Assembly: GCF_902702915.1 (NCBI RefSeq)
Contig: NZ_LR738849.1
Location: 2,487,001-2,551,000, forward strand
Length of the DNA stretch: 64,000 nucleotides
Source of the DNA: Desulfovibrio sp. 86
GTDB taxonomy: Bacteria > Desulfobacterota > Desulfovibrionia > Desulfovibrionales > Desulfovibrionaceae
Reading direction: 5' to 3'
Every line of letters begins with the position of its first letter. The stretch's first letter is position 1. Shown here piece after piece: positions 44,061 to 53,408 of this stretch. Made by a program: the position numbers and the translations under genes. Below the pieces are notes generated by a model. The model worked only from the letters and a program-made list of their open reading frames with translations. It had not been told where the DNA came from and did not search any database.

Positions 44061-44088
44061 AGGAAAAGGGGCCGCAAGGCCCTTTTTC
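44061..44088 (+). terminator. Intrinsic terminator after the isomerase gene
   Basis: AAAAGGGGCC-GCAA-GGCCCTTTTTC forms a short GC hairpin followed by a T-run. Confidence 0.8.
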
Positions 44089-44268
44089 AATACCCATAAA
44101 CTTACGCAAAAGCAGACACGCTGTAGTTATTGGGGGGAGTATAGTAGGGTTTGTCCTTTGAGATGTGTTTTCTGTGCCCTGCGGGCGCGGGAGCTTTTCT
44201 TTTTTTGTTGTTCTGGCCGCCGCGCATACCCATGCCCCGCCGCGCTGGCGGCCAAATTGAAAAAGCCT

Positions 44269-44790
44269 CTACTTCCCCGCTAGGGCGGCAAAGCGCCTCA
44301 TGGTCAAATGGCAGATGGCCACGGCCAGAGCGTCCGAAGTATCCAGCGCCCAGTCGGCGTTTTTGACGTTGAGCAGACGCTGCACCATAAAGGACACCTG
44401 TTCCTTTTCGGCGCGGCCCGTGCCCACAAGAGATTTTTTTACGAGCGTCGGTTCATAGTCGCGAATGACAAGTCCGTAGGCGGCGCAGGCGGCCACAGCC
44501 ACGCCCCTGGCCTGCCCCAGCTTGAGGGCGCTGGCCGCGTTTTGTGCGGTAAAAACCTGCTCAATGGCGGCTTCGTCGGGTTTGAGGCGGGCCACGATGG
44601 CTGAAAGCTCATGATAGATGCGCGCCAGACGGTCAGAAAATTCCTTGCCCGCCGAGGCTGTGCGCACCACGCCGCAGTCCACCAGCTGCAAGACGCCTGA
44701 AGTCTCGCGCACCACGCCCCATCCCGTACGCTGCGAGCCGGGGTCGATGCCCAGAACCGTGACGGTTCCTTTGGTGTTGCACGTCGCCAT
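44269..44790 (-). CDS. ruvC: Holliday junction resolvase RuvC
   Basis: A 173-residue endonuclease. The catalytic acids are in GIDPGSQRTGWG (Asp), AAIEQVFTAQNAASALKLGQARG (Glu) and DTSDALAVAICH (Asp). It resolves Holliday junctions with RuvAB, whose genes are not in this window. It is one base after the mlaE-type gene, and four genes from argS run on this strand. Confidence 0.94.
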   Translation of the reverse strand: MATCNTKGTVTVLGIDPGSQRTGWGVVRETSGVLQLVDCGVVRTASAGKEFSDRLARIYHELSAIVARLKPDEAAIEQVFTAQNAASALKLGQARGVAVAACAAYGLVIRDYEPTLVKKSLVGTGRAEKEQVSFMVQRLLNVKNADWALDTSDALAVAICHLTMRRFAALAGK

Positions 44791-44791
44791 G

Positions 44792-45595
44792 TTACAGCAA
44801 AAATGAAGTGATGACGTAGTCCGCCGCCAGAATCAGCACGCAGGATATGACCACGGCCGAGGTGGTGGCGTTGCCCACGGCTTCGGGGCCCACGCTGTCA
44901 CGGCGCATGTTGGTGTAGTAGCCCTGGCGGCAGCAGATGGTGGAGACCAGCAGCCCGAACACAATGGCCTTGATGAAGCCGCCGGACACGTCCGTCATGG
45001 TTACGGAACTGGAGATGCGGTAAAAGTAGGCGCCCTGGTTGATGCCGAGCATAAGCACGCCCGTGAGGTAGCCGCCAATGATGCCGATAACGTCAAAAAC
45101 CGCCGTAAGCAGGGGAAAGCTGATGAGCGAGGCCACAAGGCGCGGGCTGACAAGGTAGCCCATGGAGTTGATGTCCATCACGTCCAGAGCGTCGATCTGG
45201 TCGGTGATGCGCATGACGCCGATTTCCGCCGTCATTGAAGATCCCGCGCGGCCTGTGAGCATGATGGCCGTAAGCACCGGGCCAAGCTCGCGGATGAGCG
45301 TCAGCGACACGGCGGAGCCGAGCATGCCCACGGAGCCGAACTGCACAAGGCTGTAATACCCCTGCAATCCCAGCACCATGCCGCAAAAAACGCCGATGAG
45401 CATGATGAGAAAAAAGGACTTGGAGCCGATGATATATAGTTGCTGCAGGGTGCGCCGAAAGATCTTTCTGCTGCCAAATATCTGGGCGATCCCATCAAAC
45501 ATGAAGATGGCCGTGCCGCCCAAAGCGTCCATGCCGCGCAGGCAGGGACGGCCAATAAGGCGTAAAAAGCCTGTGAAGGTATGGGTTTGTGTCAT
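44792..45595 (-). CDS. mlaE: MlaE-type ABC transporter permease
   Basis: A 267-residue membrane protein of the phospholipid/lipid-asymmetry ABC family. Typical parts are GMVLGLQGYYSLVQFG, LIRELGPVLTAIMLTGRAGSSMTAEIGVMRITDQIDALDVM and a late QGYYTNMRRDSVGPEAVGNATT. It would act with an ATPase (MlaF) and an MCE protein (MlaD), which are not in the window. ATG at 45595, 21 bases after the SPOR gene. Confidence 0.9.
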   Translation of the reverse strand: MTQTHTFTGFLRLIGRPCLRGMDALGGTAIFMFDGIAQIFGSRKIFRRTLQQLYIIGSKSFFLIMLIGVFCGMVLGLQGYYSLVQFGSVGMLGSAVSLTLIRELGPVLTAIMLTGRAGSSMTAEIGVMRITDQIDALDVMDINSMGYLVSPRLVASLISFPLLTAVFDVIGIIGGYLTGVLMLGINQGAYFYRISSSVTMTDVSGGFIKAIVFGLLVSTICCRQGYYTNMRRDSVGPEAVGNATTSAVVISCVLILAADYVITSFLL

Positions 45596-45616
45596 GTGGA
45601 CTCCTTCTTACAAGCT

Positions 45617-46462
45617 TTAGCGGCCCGTGCTGCGGCTTTTGCCGGGCACAGCCTTTTTGGACTTCTGTATGGGCGCGCCGAGTTTCATGCGGCCAAGCTC
45701 TTCGCGCAGGTTGGTTGCGTCAAGATCTGTGCCGCGCAGATTGACCATGACCAGTTGAACCTTGCCGCTTTTTTCCAGGCGTGTGCGTATGCCGCGCTCT
45801 TCAAGCTTTTTGCGCAGCTTGTCGGCGTCATCGGCGCTTTTGAACGCCGCCACCTGAAAAACAAAGTCGTACTGTGGCGCTTGCGGGGCCGCAGGCTTCT
45901 GGGCCTGAGCCGATGCCTGCGTGGCGGGAGCTTTTGAGGCAGCCTGCGCACCAGGTTGCGCGCCAGGCTGCGCTCCTGCCTGAGAGGGCTTGATGCCCCA
46001 GGCGGCCAGGCTGCTGGCGCTGGGCCGATCAAAGGGATAGGCCGAGGGGTTGGCCGGGCTGCTAGCCTCGGCGGCTGGAGGGGCGGCGGGCACTGCCGCC
46101 GCCTGCGGCCCTGCAGCAACGCCGTCGGGGGCGGGGGCTTCCTGCCCTTTGGGGGCTGCGGCGTCGGATTGATCCCCGGCGGCAGCCGCTATCGGCGTAT
46201 TCGGGGCATCCACGCCGCCTTGCGCCGTCTGCTGGGCCTGTTTGTCCAGTTGCAGGCCGGTCATCTGCTCGACGCGCTGTTCCGGGTTTTGTCCCCGGCC
46301 CACCATAAAGCCCATAAAGAAAGACCAGCCCACGGCGGCCATGAGTATAAGTCCCAGCAGGGTGGCCATGGGGGCCGACAGGCGTAGGATGAGCCGTTTT
46401 TTATCGCTTGCGGCGGGGCTTGCGGCGGTTTTTTGTCTGGGCTTGCGTAGCGGTGGGGGCAT
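45617..46462 (-). CDS. SPOR-domain cell-envelope protein
   Basis: A 281-residue protein with a single membrane segment (about 33-52, MATLLGLILMAAVGWSFFMGF). A Pro/Ala/Gln-rich periplasmic linker of about 130 residues follows, then a SPOR domain (DFVFQVAAFKSADDADKLRKKLEERGI...VMVNLRGTDL). SPOR domains bind denuded glycan at the septum. ATG at 46462 has GAGG upstream. Confidence 0.88.
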   Translation of the reverse strand: MPPPLRKPRQKTAASPAASDKKRLILRLSAPMATLLGLILMAAVGWSFFMGFMVGRGQNPEQRVEQMTGLQLDKQAQQTAQGGVDAPNTPIAAAAGDQSDAAAPKGQEAPAPDGVAAGPQAAAVPAAPPAAEASSPANPSAYPFDRPSASSLAAWGIKPSQAGAQPGAQPGAQAASKAPATQASAQAQKPAAPQAPQYDFVFQVAAFKSADDADKLRKKLEERGIRTRLEKSGKVQLVMVNLRGTDLDATNLREELGRMKLGAPIQKSKKAVPGKSRSTGR

Positions 46463-46504
46463 TCCTGATCCTCGTGTGTGTTCTTGGAGCAATTTCACTG
46501 GCAA

Positions 46505-46690
46505 TGCTGTCACCATCCGTAAGGCTTCTTCGTCGCCTAACGGCTGCCGCCTGAAATTGCTCTGGCGACTGCGTGAGCAGGCGCCTGCCGCGAAGGCGTA
46601 AGCGCAGTTTATCTGCGCGGTTAAACGCCGTAGTGGGCGTGTCTTAAACTTTGAGAATGTATATTCTCAAAGTTAATCTGTTCTACTGGC
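46505..46690 (+). repeat. Repeat cluster: one family E and one family D element
   Basis: Family E at 46505-46550 (CCGTAAGGC...GCCTAACGG) is followed by a GC leader (AAGGCGTAAGCGCAGTTTAT). Family D follows with a perfect 12-base palindrome AACTTTGAGAAT-GTAT-ATTCTCAAAGTT (46647-46674). Related leaders occur at 36290 (inverted) and 63165. No gene between 46463 and 46752. Confidence 0.75.
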
Positions 46691-46752
46691 GTATGCGCCG
46701 GGCGGACAGGCTGAACCGCGCCCGCCCGGCGTCACAAACAAATCCTGCGATG

Positions 46753-48405
46753 TTACATGCTTTCCGGCGCGCTGACGCCGAGCACATCCAGGCCGTTGCG
46801 CACGACCTGTCCAACGGCACGCAGCAGGGCCAGGCGGGCCAGGGTGCGCGGGGCATCGTCGGCCAGCAGCACCTGATGCTTGGCGTAATAGCTGTGCAGA
46901 AGCCCGGCCAGTTCCGTCAGGTAGTGGCTCACATGGTGCACGCCCAGGCACTGCGCGGCGGATTGCAGCATGTCTTCGAAACCGGCGACCTTGCGCAGCA
47001 GGGCCATGTCTTCGGGCGTGTCCAGCGGGGCCAGCAGAGCGGCGTCCGTTTTTTCAGGCAGCTCGAAGCCGCGTTCGGCGGCCCTGCGCAGCACCGCGCA
47101 GATGCGCGCGTAGGCGTATTGCACGTAGTAGACAGGGTTGTCCATACTGCGCTGTTTGGCAAGTTCCAGGTCAAAGTCCAGCGGGCTGTCGCTTTTGCGC
47201 GATAAAAACATGAAGCGCGCCGCGTCCGCGCCCACTTCCTTGATAACGTCGGACAGGGTTTCAAAGGTTCCCGCCCTGGTGGACATGCTCACGGGCTGGC
47301 CCTCGCGCAGCAGGTTCACAAGCTGGATGAGCACCACGTCAAAACTGCTCTGATCCTTGCCCATGGCCGTGATGGCCGCGCGCATACGGGGAATGTAGCC
47401 GTGGTGATCAGCGCCCCAGATGTCGATAAGCCAGTCAAAGCCGCGTTCGAACTTGTCGTGGTGATAGGCGATGTCGGAGGCAAAGTAGGTCAGCGTGCCG
47501 TCGGACTTTCTGAGCACGCGGTCCTTGTCGTCGCCGAGCTGCTCGGTGGCGAACCAGAAGGCATTGTCCTTGTCATAGGTATAGCCGGATTTGCCCAGCG
47601 CCGCAAAGGCCGCGTCCACCGCGCCGTCTTCCACAAGGGTTTTTTCAGAAAACCAGCGCAGATGCTCCACGCGAAAATCGCGCAAGTCGTCCTTGATGCC
47701 GTTGAGGATGTCGTTCATGGCCTTGTCGTAGCACACGTTCTCGCCCTCGGCTGCGGGCATGTCGGGCAGGGCGGGATTGGCTTCAAGCATTTCGCGGGCG
47801 ATATCAATGATATAGTCGCCTTTGTAATAGTCTTCGGGCCATTCCACCGTGCGCCCGGCCAGTTCCAGCACGCGCAGCCATACGGAAAGGCCCAGCAGGC
47901 GCATCTGGCGACCGGCGTCATTGATGTAGTATTCCGTATGCACGTGGTGCCCGGCCTTGCGCAGCAGGCGCGCCAGGCTGTCGCCCACGGCGGCCCCGCG
48001 CCCGTGACCCACATGCAGCGGCCCTGTGGGGTTGGCCGAAACATATTCCAGAAGCACCCTGCGGCCGGGTTCCTTGCTTTCGCCGTAGCTCTGGCCCGCA
48101 CTTTCGATGTCGGCGACGGTTTCACGCCAGAAGGTCTGGCTGAAGGTCACGTTGCAAAAGCCCGGCCCGGCGACTTCGACCTTTTCCACGTCTGGGCAGC
48201 GTTCCTGAAGCTTCTGGGCAAATTTTTGCCCAAGTTCGCGGGGATTGGTTTTGGCTTCCTTGGCCAGCAGCATGGCCGAGTTGACGGAAAGGTCGCCGTG
48301 GCGGGGATCGCGGGGCGGCTCGATGACCGTTTTGGCGGGCCAGGCAAGGCCCTCTTCTTCAATAATGGCCGCCAGGGCCGTGCGCAGGGTTTCAATGGCG
48401 CGCAT
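46753..48405 (-). CDS. argS: Arginyl-tRNA synthetase
   Basis: A 550-residue class I synthetase. An N-terminal Add1 region is followed by the HIGH-type motif HVGHGRGAAVGDSLARLL, and the second signature appears as SMSTRAGTFETL. The C-terminal anticodon-binding domain has QYAYARICAVLRRA and VSHYLTELAGLLHSYY. It charges tRNA-Arg. ATG at 48405. Length is usual. Confidence 0.95.
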   Translation of the reverse strand: MRAIETLRTALAAIIEEEGLAWPAKTVIEPPRDPRHGDLSVNSAMLLAKEAKTNPRELGQKFAQKLQERCPDVEKVEVAGPGFCNVTFSQTFWRETVADIESAGQSYGESKEPGRRVLLEYVSANPTGPLHVGHGRGAAVGDSLARLLRKAGHHVHTEYYINDAGRQMRLLGLSVWLRVLELAGRTVEWPEDYYKGDYIIDIAREMLEANPALPDMPAAEGENVCYDKAMNDILNGIKDDLRDFRVEHLRWFSEKTLVEDGAVDAAFAALGKSGYTYDKDNAFWFATEQLGDDKDRVLRKSDGTLTYFASDIAYHHDKFERGFDWLIDIWGADHHGYIPRMRAAITAMGKDQSSFDVVLIQLVNLLREGQPVSMSTRAGTFETLSDVIKEVGADAARFMFLSRKSDSPLDFDLELAKQRSMDNPVYYVQYAYARICAVLRRAAERGFELPEKTDAALLAPLDTPEDMALLRKVAGFEDMLQSAAQCLGVHHVSHYLTELAGLLHSYYAKHQVLLADDAPRTLARLALLRAVGQVVRNGLDVLGVSAPESM

Positions 48406-48561
48406 AGTGCTTTCGATCCTTTACGTATACAGGTTCTACTGATGCGGTTTGTCGCTGCGGCGGGGCAGTCGGCCCGCGTCCGTCAGTCGGCTCCGGCGTG
48501 GGGCCGCACACTCTTGCAAATGTATCTTCGCAAGGGTTCAGGCGTTCCCGCGTGGACGGGC

Positions 48562-48597
48562 AACCGCCCATTTCATTTGGTAACGGCTCTAGCCCGC
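48562..48597 (-). repeat. Palindromic repeat family C overlapping the fabD stop
   Basis: On the minus strand, CTAGAGCCGTTACCAAATG is followed by AAATGGGCGGTT. The TAG is the fabD stop codon. The matching left arm is less complete than in the copies at 9262 and 59994. Confidence 0.7.
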
Positions 48598-49530
48598 CAG
48601 GGCCGCGGCGCTTTCGGCATTATTGACAAGCTCCACGGTCAGTTGATCCGCCTGGGCGCGGTCGGCCAGGCAGGGAGCGATCATCTTGCCAAGCACGGCC
48701 TTGGGGCCCAGTTCCAGCCAGCGGCGAGCGCCGTCATCATATTGATTGCGCATGGTGTCAATCCACTGCACGGATGAGGTCATCTGGGCCAGCAGACTTT
48801 CAAGGGCGCTTTCGCCCTCGTGAACGGCCTTGCCGTGGGCATTGCAGTAGACGGGAAATCTGGGCCTGCTCCAGGTGGCCTTGCGCAGTTGCGGGGCGAG
48901 CTCCTTGCTGGCGTCAGCCATCATGGGGCTGTGAAAGGCTCCGCTGACCTTGAGTTCAATGCCTCGGCCCTTGGCTTCCTTGGCCTTCTGGCAGGCCAGG
49001 GCCACGGCGGCCTTGGCGCCGCTGACCACAAGCTGTCCCGGCGTATTGTAGTTGGCCACAAGGATCATCTCGCCGCATTCAGCGGCGGTGTCGGCCACAA
49101 TTTTTTCCACCTGGGCAAGATCCAGTTTGAGCAGGGCGGCCATGGCCCCCTTGCCTTCAGGGTCAGCCTCGGCCATAAGGCGGCCGCGCAGGCTGGTCAG
49201 TTCCAGCACGCTTTGGGGCGAGAGCACCCCTGCGGCGGCCAGGGCGCTGAATTCGCCAAGGCTGTGCCCGGCGGCAGCCAGGGGCTTCACACGGCCGGCC
49301 ACGGCGCTCCAGAGGTTCAGGTTCACCACGGTCAGGGCCGGTTGCAGGGCGCGCGTGTCATTCATGGCGGCGTCGTCGCCGTCCCAGTAAATTTCGCGCA
49401 GGGGCAGGCCGCTGGCCCGCTCGGCCAGTTTCCAGAGGTTCATGGCGTCGGCTGAGGCTTCAGCCAGATCGCGGCCCATGCCCGCTTCCTGTGATCCCTG
49501 ACCGGGAAAAAGCAGAACGGCTTGTGTCAT
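48589..49530 (-). CDS. fabD: Malonyl-CoA:ACP transacylase
   Basis: A 313-residue enzyme that loads malonate onto acyl carrier protein for fatty-acid synthesis. The nucleophile is in AAGHSLGEFSALAAAG, the oxyanion and binding residues are in LFPGQGSQEAGM and LTSLRGRLM, and the catalytic His is in VSGAFHSPMM. ATG at 49530 has GGAGG ten bases upstream. It stands alone here, without the usual fab neighbours. Confidence 0.94.
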   Translation of the reverse strand: MTQAVLLFPGQGSQEAGMGRDLAEASADAMNLWKLAERASGLPLREIYWDGDDAAMNDTRALQPALTVVNLNLWSAVAGRVKPLAAAGHSLGEFSALAAAGVLSPQSVLELTSLRGRLMAEADPEGKGAMAALLKLDLAQVEKIVADTAAECGEMILVANYNTPGQLVVSGAKAAVALACQKAKEAKGRGIELKVSGAFHSPMMADASKELAPQLRKATWSRPRFPVYCNAHGKAVHEGESALESLLAQMTSSVQWIDTMRNQYDDGARRWLELGPKAVLGKMIAPCLADRAQADQLTVELVNNAESAAALAG

Positions 49531-49719
49531 CGGAATGTATCCTCCAAGGGCGCGGCAGGCAGGCCGCATATGGTCAAAAATGGCGCGGCGTGACCGCAAG
49601 CCCCCTTTTTTACGTTATCGGCGCGGGGCTTGCAAGTCCCGTTCGGCGGGGCTATGAGTATGCACCGGCATGCACAGTGAAACGCCGGACGGTAAACAGT
49701 ACAGGAGCAGCACAAGACC

Positions 49720-50421
49720 ATGCAGCGACAAGTGGTAGACAGGAAGGAACTGGCCCGGCTGGCGGCGGCCACAGGCGCGGACGTGCCGCAGGAGGCCCTG
49801 GAGCCTCTTGGCGTATACCTTGAGATGCTCTGTCAGTGGAACAAGGCCATGAACCTTGTGGGCCCGCACTCCTGGCAGGATATGCTCACCCGTCTTGTGG
49901 CGGACAGTTTTCATCTTGCGTCCTTTCTGGAAAGCCTGCCCGTGCCGGCCGCTCCCCTGACCTGGGATCTCGGCGCTGGCGCTGGGCTGCCGGGCATACC
50001 CCTGCGCATGTTGTGGGCCAGGGGCGCGTATTATATGGTTGAAGTGCGGGAAAAAAGGGCGCTTTTTCTCTCCAGCGTGCTTTCGCAGACCCAGTTGCCC
50101 AACACGCACGTTTTTCGCGGCCCTGTGGAGCATTTTTTTCACGGCCAGTATTATCCGGCGGATTGCATTGTAAGCAGGGCCTTCATGCCCTGGCGGCAAC
50201 TTCTGGATCTGGCCTTGCCCAGGCTGCGCCGCGAGGGACACCTTGTGATTCTGGCGCTGGAGCCCGCGCCGGAAGTTCTGCCAGCCCCCTGGCGTCTGGC
50301 CGGGCAGCGCAGCTATGTGGTCGCGGGCAGTGGGCGCTGGTTCTGGGCGCTCACCCCCGATATGCCGGAAAGCGACCGTAAAGCTTTCAATGCCGGTCAG
50401 CATAAAGAAGACGGAGCATAG
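49720..50421 (+). CDS. rsmG: 16S rRNA (guanine-527-N7)-methyltransferase-like
   Basis: A 233-residue class I methyltransferase of the RsmG/GidB family: LEMLCQWNKAMNLVGPHSWQDMLTRLVADSF, a SAM-binding loop WDLGAGAGLPGIPLRM, then VEVREKRALFLSSVL and VSRAFMPWRQLLDLALP. It is one base before the pglB start, so the two are co-expressed. The family is normally near gidA or parAB, not here. Confidence 0.85.
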   Translation: MQRQVVDRKELARLAAATGADVPQEALEPLGVYLEMLCQWNKAMNLVGPHSWQDMLTRLVADSFHLASFLESLPVPAAPLTWDLGAGAGLPGIPLRMLWARGAYYMVEVREKRALFLSSVLSQTQLPNTHVFRGPVEHFFHGQYYPADCIVSRAFMPWRQLLDLALPRLRREGHLVILALEPAPEVLPAPWRLAGQRSYVVAGSGRWFWALTPDMPESDRKAFNAGQHKEDGA

Positions 50422-50422
50422 C

Positions 50423-52912
50423 ATGCCCCAGCAGAGCCCTGCACCTGAACACAATCACTCGGCGGAACTTTCGCCGGAAAACGCGGCGCACGGCCTTTCC
50501 GCCAGCGCCGGGCCCATGCCGGAACCCTCTGAAAATTCCGGCGCCACTGGCGGGGCCTTGGGTGACGCCAACGGGCATGCGGGGCGCGAGACGCGCGTAA
50601 ACCCGCAGGCTTTGGCGCATCCGTGGGCCTTGCCGCGTGCCGTGAACCTGGGTTTTCCGCCAGGGCCGGATGTGGCCGGGTACTGGCTGCGGGGATTTTT
50701 CTGGGGCGTCGTGACGCTTGTGATGGCTTTCGGGCTGCGCATGCTGGAATGGCCCTGCTGGCAAAATCCTGAATACCGTTTGGGCAGCCAGTGGCTCCTG
50801 GCCACGCACGACGCCTATCACTGGGTGGCCGGAGCAGAGGGCATCGGCCTGGCTGTGGGGCACCCCATGGCGGTAATGCTGCGCTTGCTGGCCGACGCCC
50901 TGGGCACGTATCCCGCCGCTGTGGCCTTCTGGTTTCCGGCGGTGCTGGCGAGCTTTGTGGCCCTTATCGTCTATGCCTGGGTATGGGCTTTGGGCAGCAT
51001 GGAAGCGGGCGTGGCGGCCGGGCTGCTCACGTCGCTTGCGCCGGGCTTTCTGGCCCGCACCATGCTCGGCTATTATGACACCGATCTGGTGACGCTGTTT
51101 TTCCCCCTGCTCATGACCCTGGCCCCGGCCAGCTGGGCCATGCGCTATATGCTGCTGCCGCAGATGGTCTTGCGCCGTCTGGCCATAGGATCTGGCATCA
51201 TGACGGCCCGGCGGCTGTTCAGCCGGGGCCTGCCCGAAGACGGGCTGGTCGAGCGGTTGCGCCATGCCGAGCACCTTGGCAATCCTCTGCGTTGGCAGTG
51301 GATCGTGCTGCTGGGCTGTTCGGGCGTCATTTCGTGGTGGACGCAGGAATGGCACTCGGTTTTTCCCTATCTTATCCGCTACAACGTGCTTTTGCTGGCC
51401 TTCATGAGCCTCATCATGGCTCCGCGCGGGCGGCGCGCGCTGCTGCTTCTGGGCAGCCTCGCGTATGCCCTGCCGACGCTGTCGGGCCCGGTGGGTCTGA
51501 GTTTCAGCCTGCTGCTTCTGCTGGCGGGCACAAAGTCCGGCCTCAAGGCGCGGCGCATGCTCTGCCGTCCGTGGGTTCTGGTGCTGCTGTGGGTGGGCGT
51601 TGCGGCCCTCCTGGTGCACGGTGAAATTCTCACCACGCTCATGAACCACGTCAACGCCTACCTGAAGCACGCCGGCGACGTCAAAAGCACGGGCGAGGGG
51701 GCGGTGCTCATGTATCCCTCGGTGAACCAGTCCATCATCGAGGTGCAGGATCTGAGCTTCGCGGCCCTGTTCCCCTATTTCCATCCCTGGACGGAAGCGG
51801 CCATCCTCGGCCTTCTGGGCTTTTTTGTGGTCATAGTGCGCCGGCCGGGAGCGCTTTTTCTGCTGCCCCTGGCGGCCCTTGGGCTTCTGAGCACCAAGCT
51901 TGGCGGGCGTATGGTCATGTTCGGCGCCCCCGTGGTGGCCCTGGGTCTGGCCCTGCCCCTGTACTGGGTCTGGCAGCGCCTTTTGCGCACCAACCTGCGC
52001 GGGTCCGTGGCCGGGCTGCTGACCTCAGCCGTGCTGGTGGCCCTGATGGTGGTTCCCTTTGTGGAGATGATCCCCGCCATGTCGCAGGGGCCCATGATCA
52101 ACCGCCGCCACGCCGAAGCCCTGACGCGGGCGCGCACCATGACGCCCCCGGACTCCATGCTCTGGCTGTGGTGGGACTGGGGCTACGCCGCCCACTATTT
52201 TTCACGCCGCGCCACCATTGCCGACGGCGCGCAGCACGCCGGGCCGTCGCTGTACTTGCCCGCCGCCGTTTTCGCCACCGACAACGCCCGTTTTGCCCGT
52301 CAGCTCATCCGCTACACGGCCTTGCGCGGCAATGAAGCCGGCAACGTTTTTGAGGGGCTGGACGGAAATTCGGCCCAGGCCCTCATGGACAAGCTGCGCT
52401 CTGACGAAACGCCGCTCATTGAGGCCAAGGGCAAGCTCTATCTTGTGGTAAGCTTTGAAATGCTGCGGCTGGGCTTCTGGATAAGCAATTTCGGCAACTG
52501 GAATTTTGTCACGCACTCTGGCGAGGGCGGGGCGCTGTCCATTGTGCCGCAGGAGCTTGCCTACCGGCTGGACACGGGCGAAGTGCGCCTTGAGGGCAGC
52601 ACCAGCGCCATCTACGCCTCATCCATCACCGTGTTTGAGGAAACCGGCGTCACGCGGCACAACTATATTCAGGAGTGGTTTGACGCGCACCCCAACGCTA
52701 CGCAGCAACAGCAGCAGGAATTTTTGTCCAATCGGCGCAACATCAACTTTTTCTTCAACCGTGTGACGGACGAAAAGCTGGCCATGGACGAAGGGCTGTA
52801 CAATTCCCTCATGGTGCAACTGCTTATGGGCGAACCGCAGAATCCGCGTTTTTCGCCCTATTTCAAGCTGGTGTATGACAACGTGTTCGCCAGGATTTAC
52901 GAAGTGCTGTAA
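50423..52912 (+). CDS. pglB: PglB-like oligosaccharyltransferase
   Basis: An 829-residue STT3-family enzyme with about 13 membrane segments. It transfers a lipid-linked glycan to Asn in periplasmic proteins. GYYDTDLVTLFFPLL is the metal-binding acidic loop, and WLWWDWGYAAHYFSRR is the signature WWDWG that binds the sequon. The first 70 residues are a Pro/Ala/Glu-rich cytoplasmic leader, unusual for PglB. ATG at 50423 has GGAG upstream. D. desulfuricans PglB has been reported to be active with relaxed glycan specificity. No other pgl genes are nearby. Confidence 0.9.
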   Translation: MPQQSPAPEHNHSAELSPENAAHGLSASAGPMPEPSENSGATGGALGDANGHAGRETRVNPQALAHPWALPRAVNLGFPPGPDVAGYWLRGFFWGVVTLVMAFGLRMLEWPCWQNPEYRLGSQWLLATHDAYHWVAGAEGIGLAVGHPMAVMLRLLADALGTYPAAVAFWFPAVLASFVALIVYAWVWALGSMEAGVAAGLLTSLAPGFLARTMLGYYDTDLVTLFFPLLMTLAPASWAMRYMLLPQMVLRRLAIGSGIMTARRLFSRGLPEDGLVERLRHAEHLGNPLRWQWIVLLGCSGVISWWTQEWHSVFPYLIRYNVLLLAFMSLIMAPRGRRALLLLGSLAYALPTLSGPVGLSFSLLLLLAGTKSGLKARRMLCRPWVLVLLWVGVAALLVHGEILTTLMNHVNAYLKHAGDVKSTGEGAVLMYPSVNQSIIEVQDLSFAALFPYFHPWTEAAILGLLGFFVVIVRRPGALFLLPLAALGLLSTKLGGRMVMFGAPVVALGLALPLYWVWQRLLRTNLRGSVAGLLTSAVLVALMVVPFVEMIPAMSQGPMINRRHAEALTRARTMTPPDSMLWLWWDWGYAAHYFSRRATIADGAQHAGPSLYLPAAVFATDNARFARQLIRYTALRGNEAGNVFEGLDGNSAQALMDKLRSDETPLIEAKGKLYLVVSFEMLRLGFWISNFGNWNFVTHSGEGGALSIVPQELAYRLDTGEVRLEGSTSAIYASSITVFEETGVTRHNYIQEWFDAHPNATQQQQQEFLSNRRNINFFFNRVTDEKLAMDEGLYNSLMVQLLMGEPQNPRFSPYFKLVYDNVFARIYEVL

Positions 52913-52934
52913 GAAGACGCGCCGCGCTGCCGCG

Positions 52935-53408
52935 TCAGTGGTGGTAGGGAACCTTGCGCAAGATGCATTCCGCGCGGTAAATCTGCTCCAGCAGCACCAC
53001 GCGGGCCAGTTCGTGCGGCAGGGTCATGTCCGACAGGCGGATCATTTTACAGGCTTTCTGGCGCACGCAATCGTCCAGGCCCCAGGCTCCGCCGATAATA
53101 AAGCAGGCCCGGCCGCGCGCGTCCTGATCCATCTGCTGCAGCAGGGCGGCCATCTGGGGCGAGGTAAGCCCCTGGCCGCGCTCGTCCAGCACAAGAACCA
53201 CGTCCTGAGGCGTCAGGGCCTCAATGATGCGCCTTCCCTCAAGGGCATTGCGCTGATCAGGGGGCAGGGCGGCGTCGCCGTCGCGCACTTCGGTATATTC
53301 CAGGGGCCGCCAGCGGTTGATGCGCGTGAGGTAGTGGGCTGCGGCGTCTTTCCAGAAAGGTGTTTTTAACTTGCCCACGCTGATGCATCGTAAGGGTTTG
53401 CCTGCCAT
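52935..53408 (-). CDS. rlmH: 23S rRNA pseudouridine-1915 N3-methyltransferase
   Basis: A 157-residue SPOUT methyltransferase, exactly the RlmH size. VVLVLDERGQGLTSPQMAALLQ, FIIGGAWGLDDCVRQKA and the C-terminal LLEQIYRAECILRKVPYHH are family hallmarks. Its ATG (53406-53408) overlaps the start codon of the divergent tsaC-like gene by two bases; its ribosome site GGAGAGAC lies inside that gene. Confidence 0.94.
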   Translation of the reverse strand: MAGKPLRCISVGKLKTPFWKDAAAHYLTRINRWRPLEYTEVRDGDAALPPDQRNALEGRRIIEALTPQDVVLVLDERGQGLTSPQMAALLQQMDQDARGRACFIIGGAWGLDDCVRQKACKMIRLSDMTLPHELARVVLLEQIYRAECILRKVPYHH

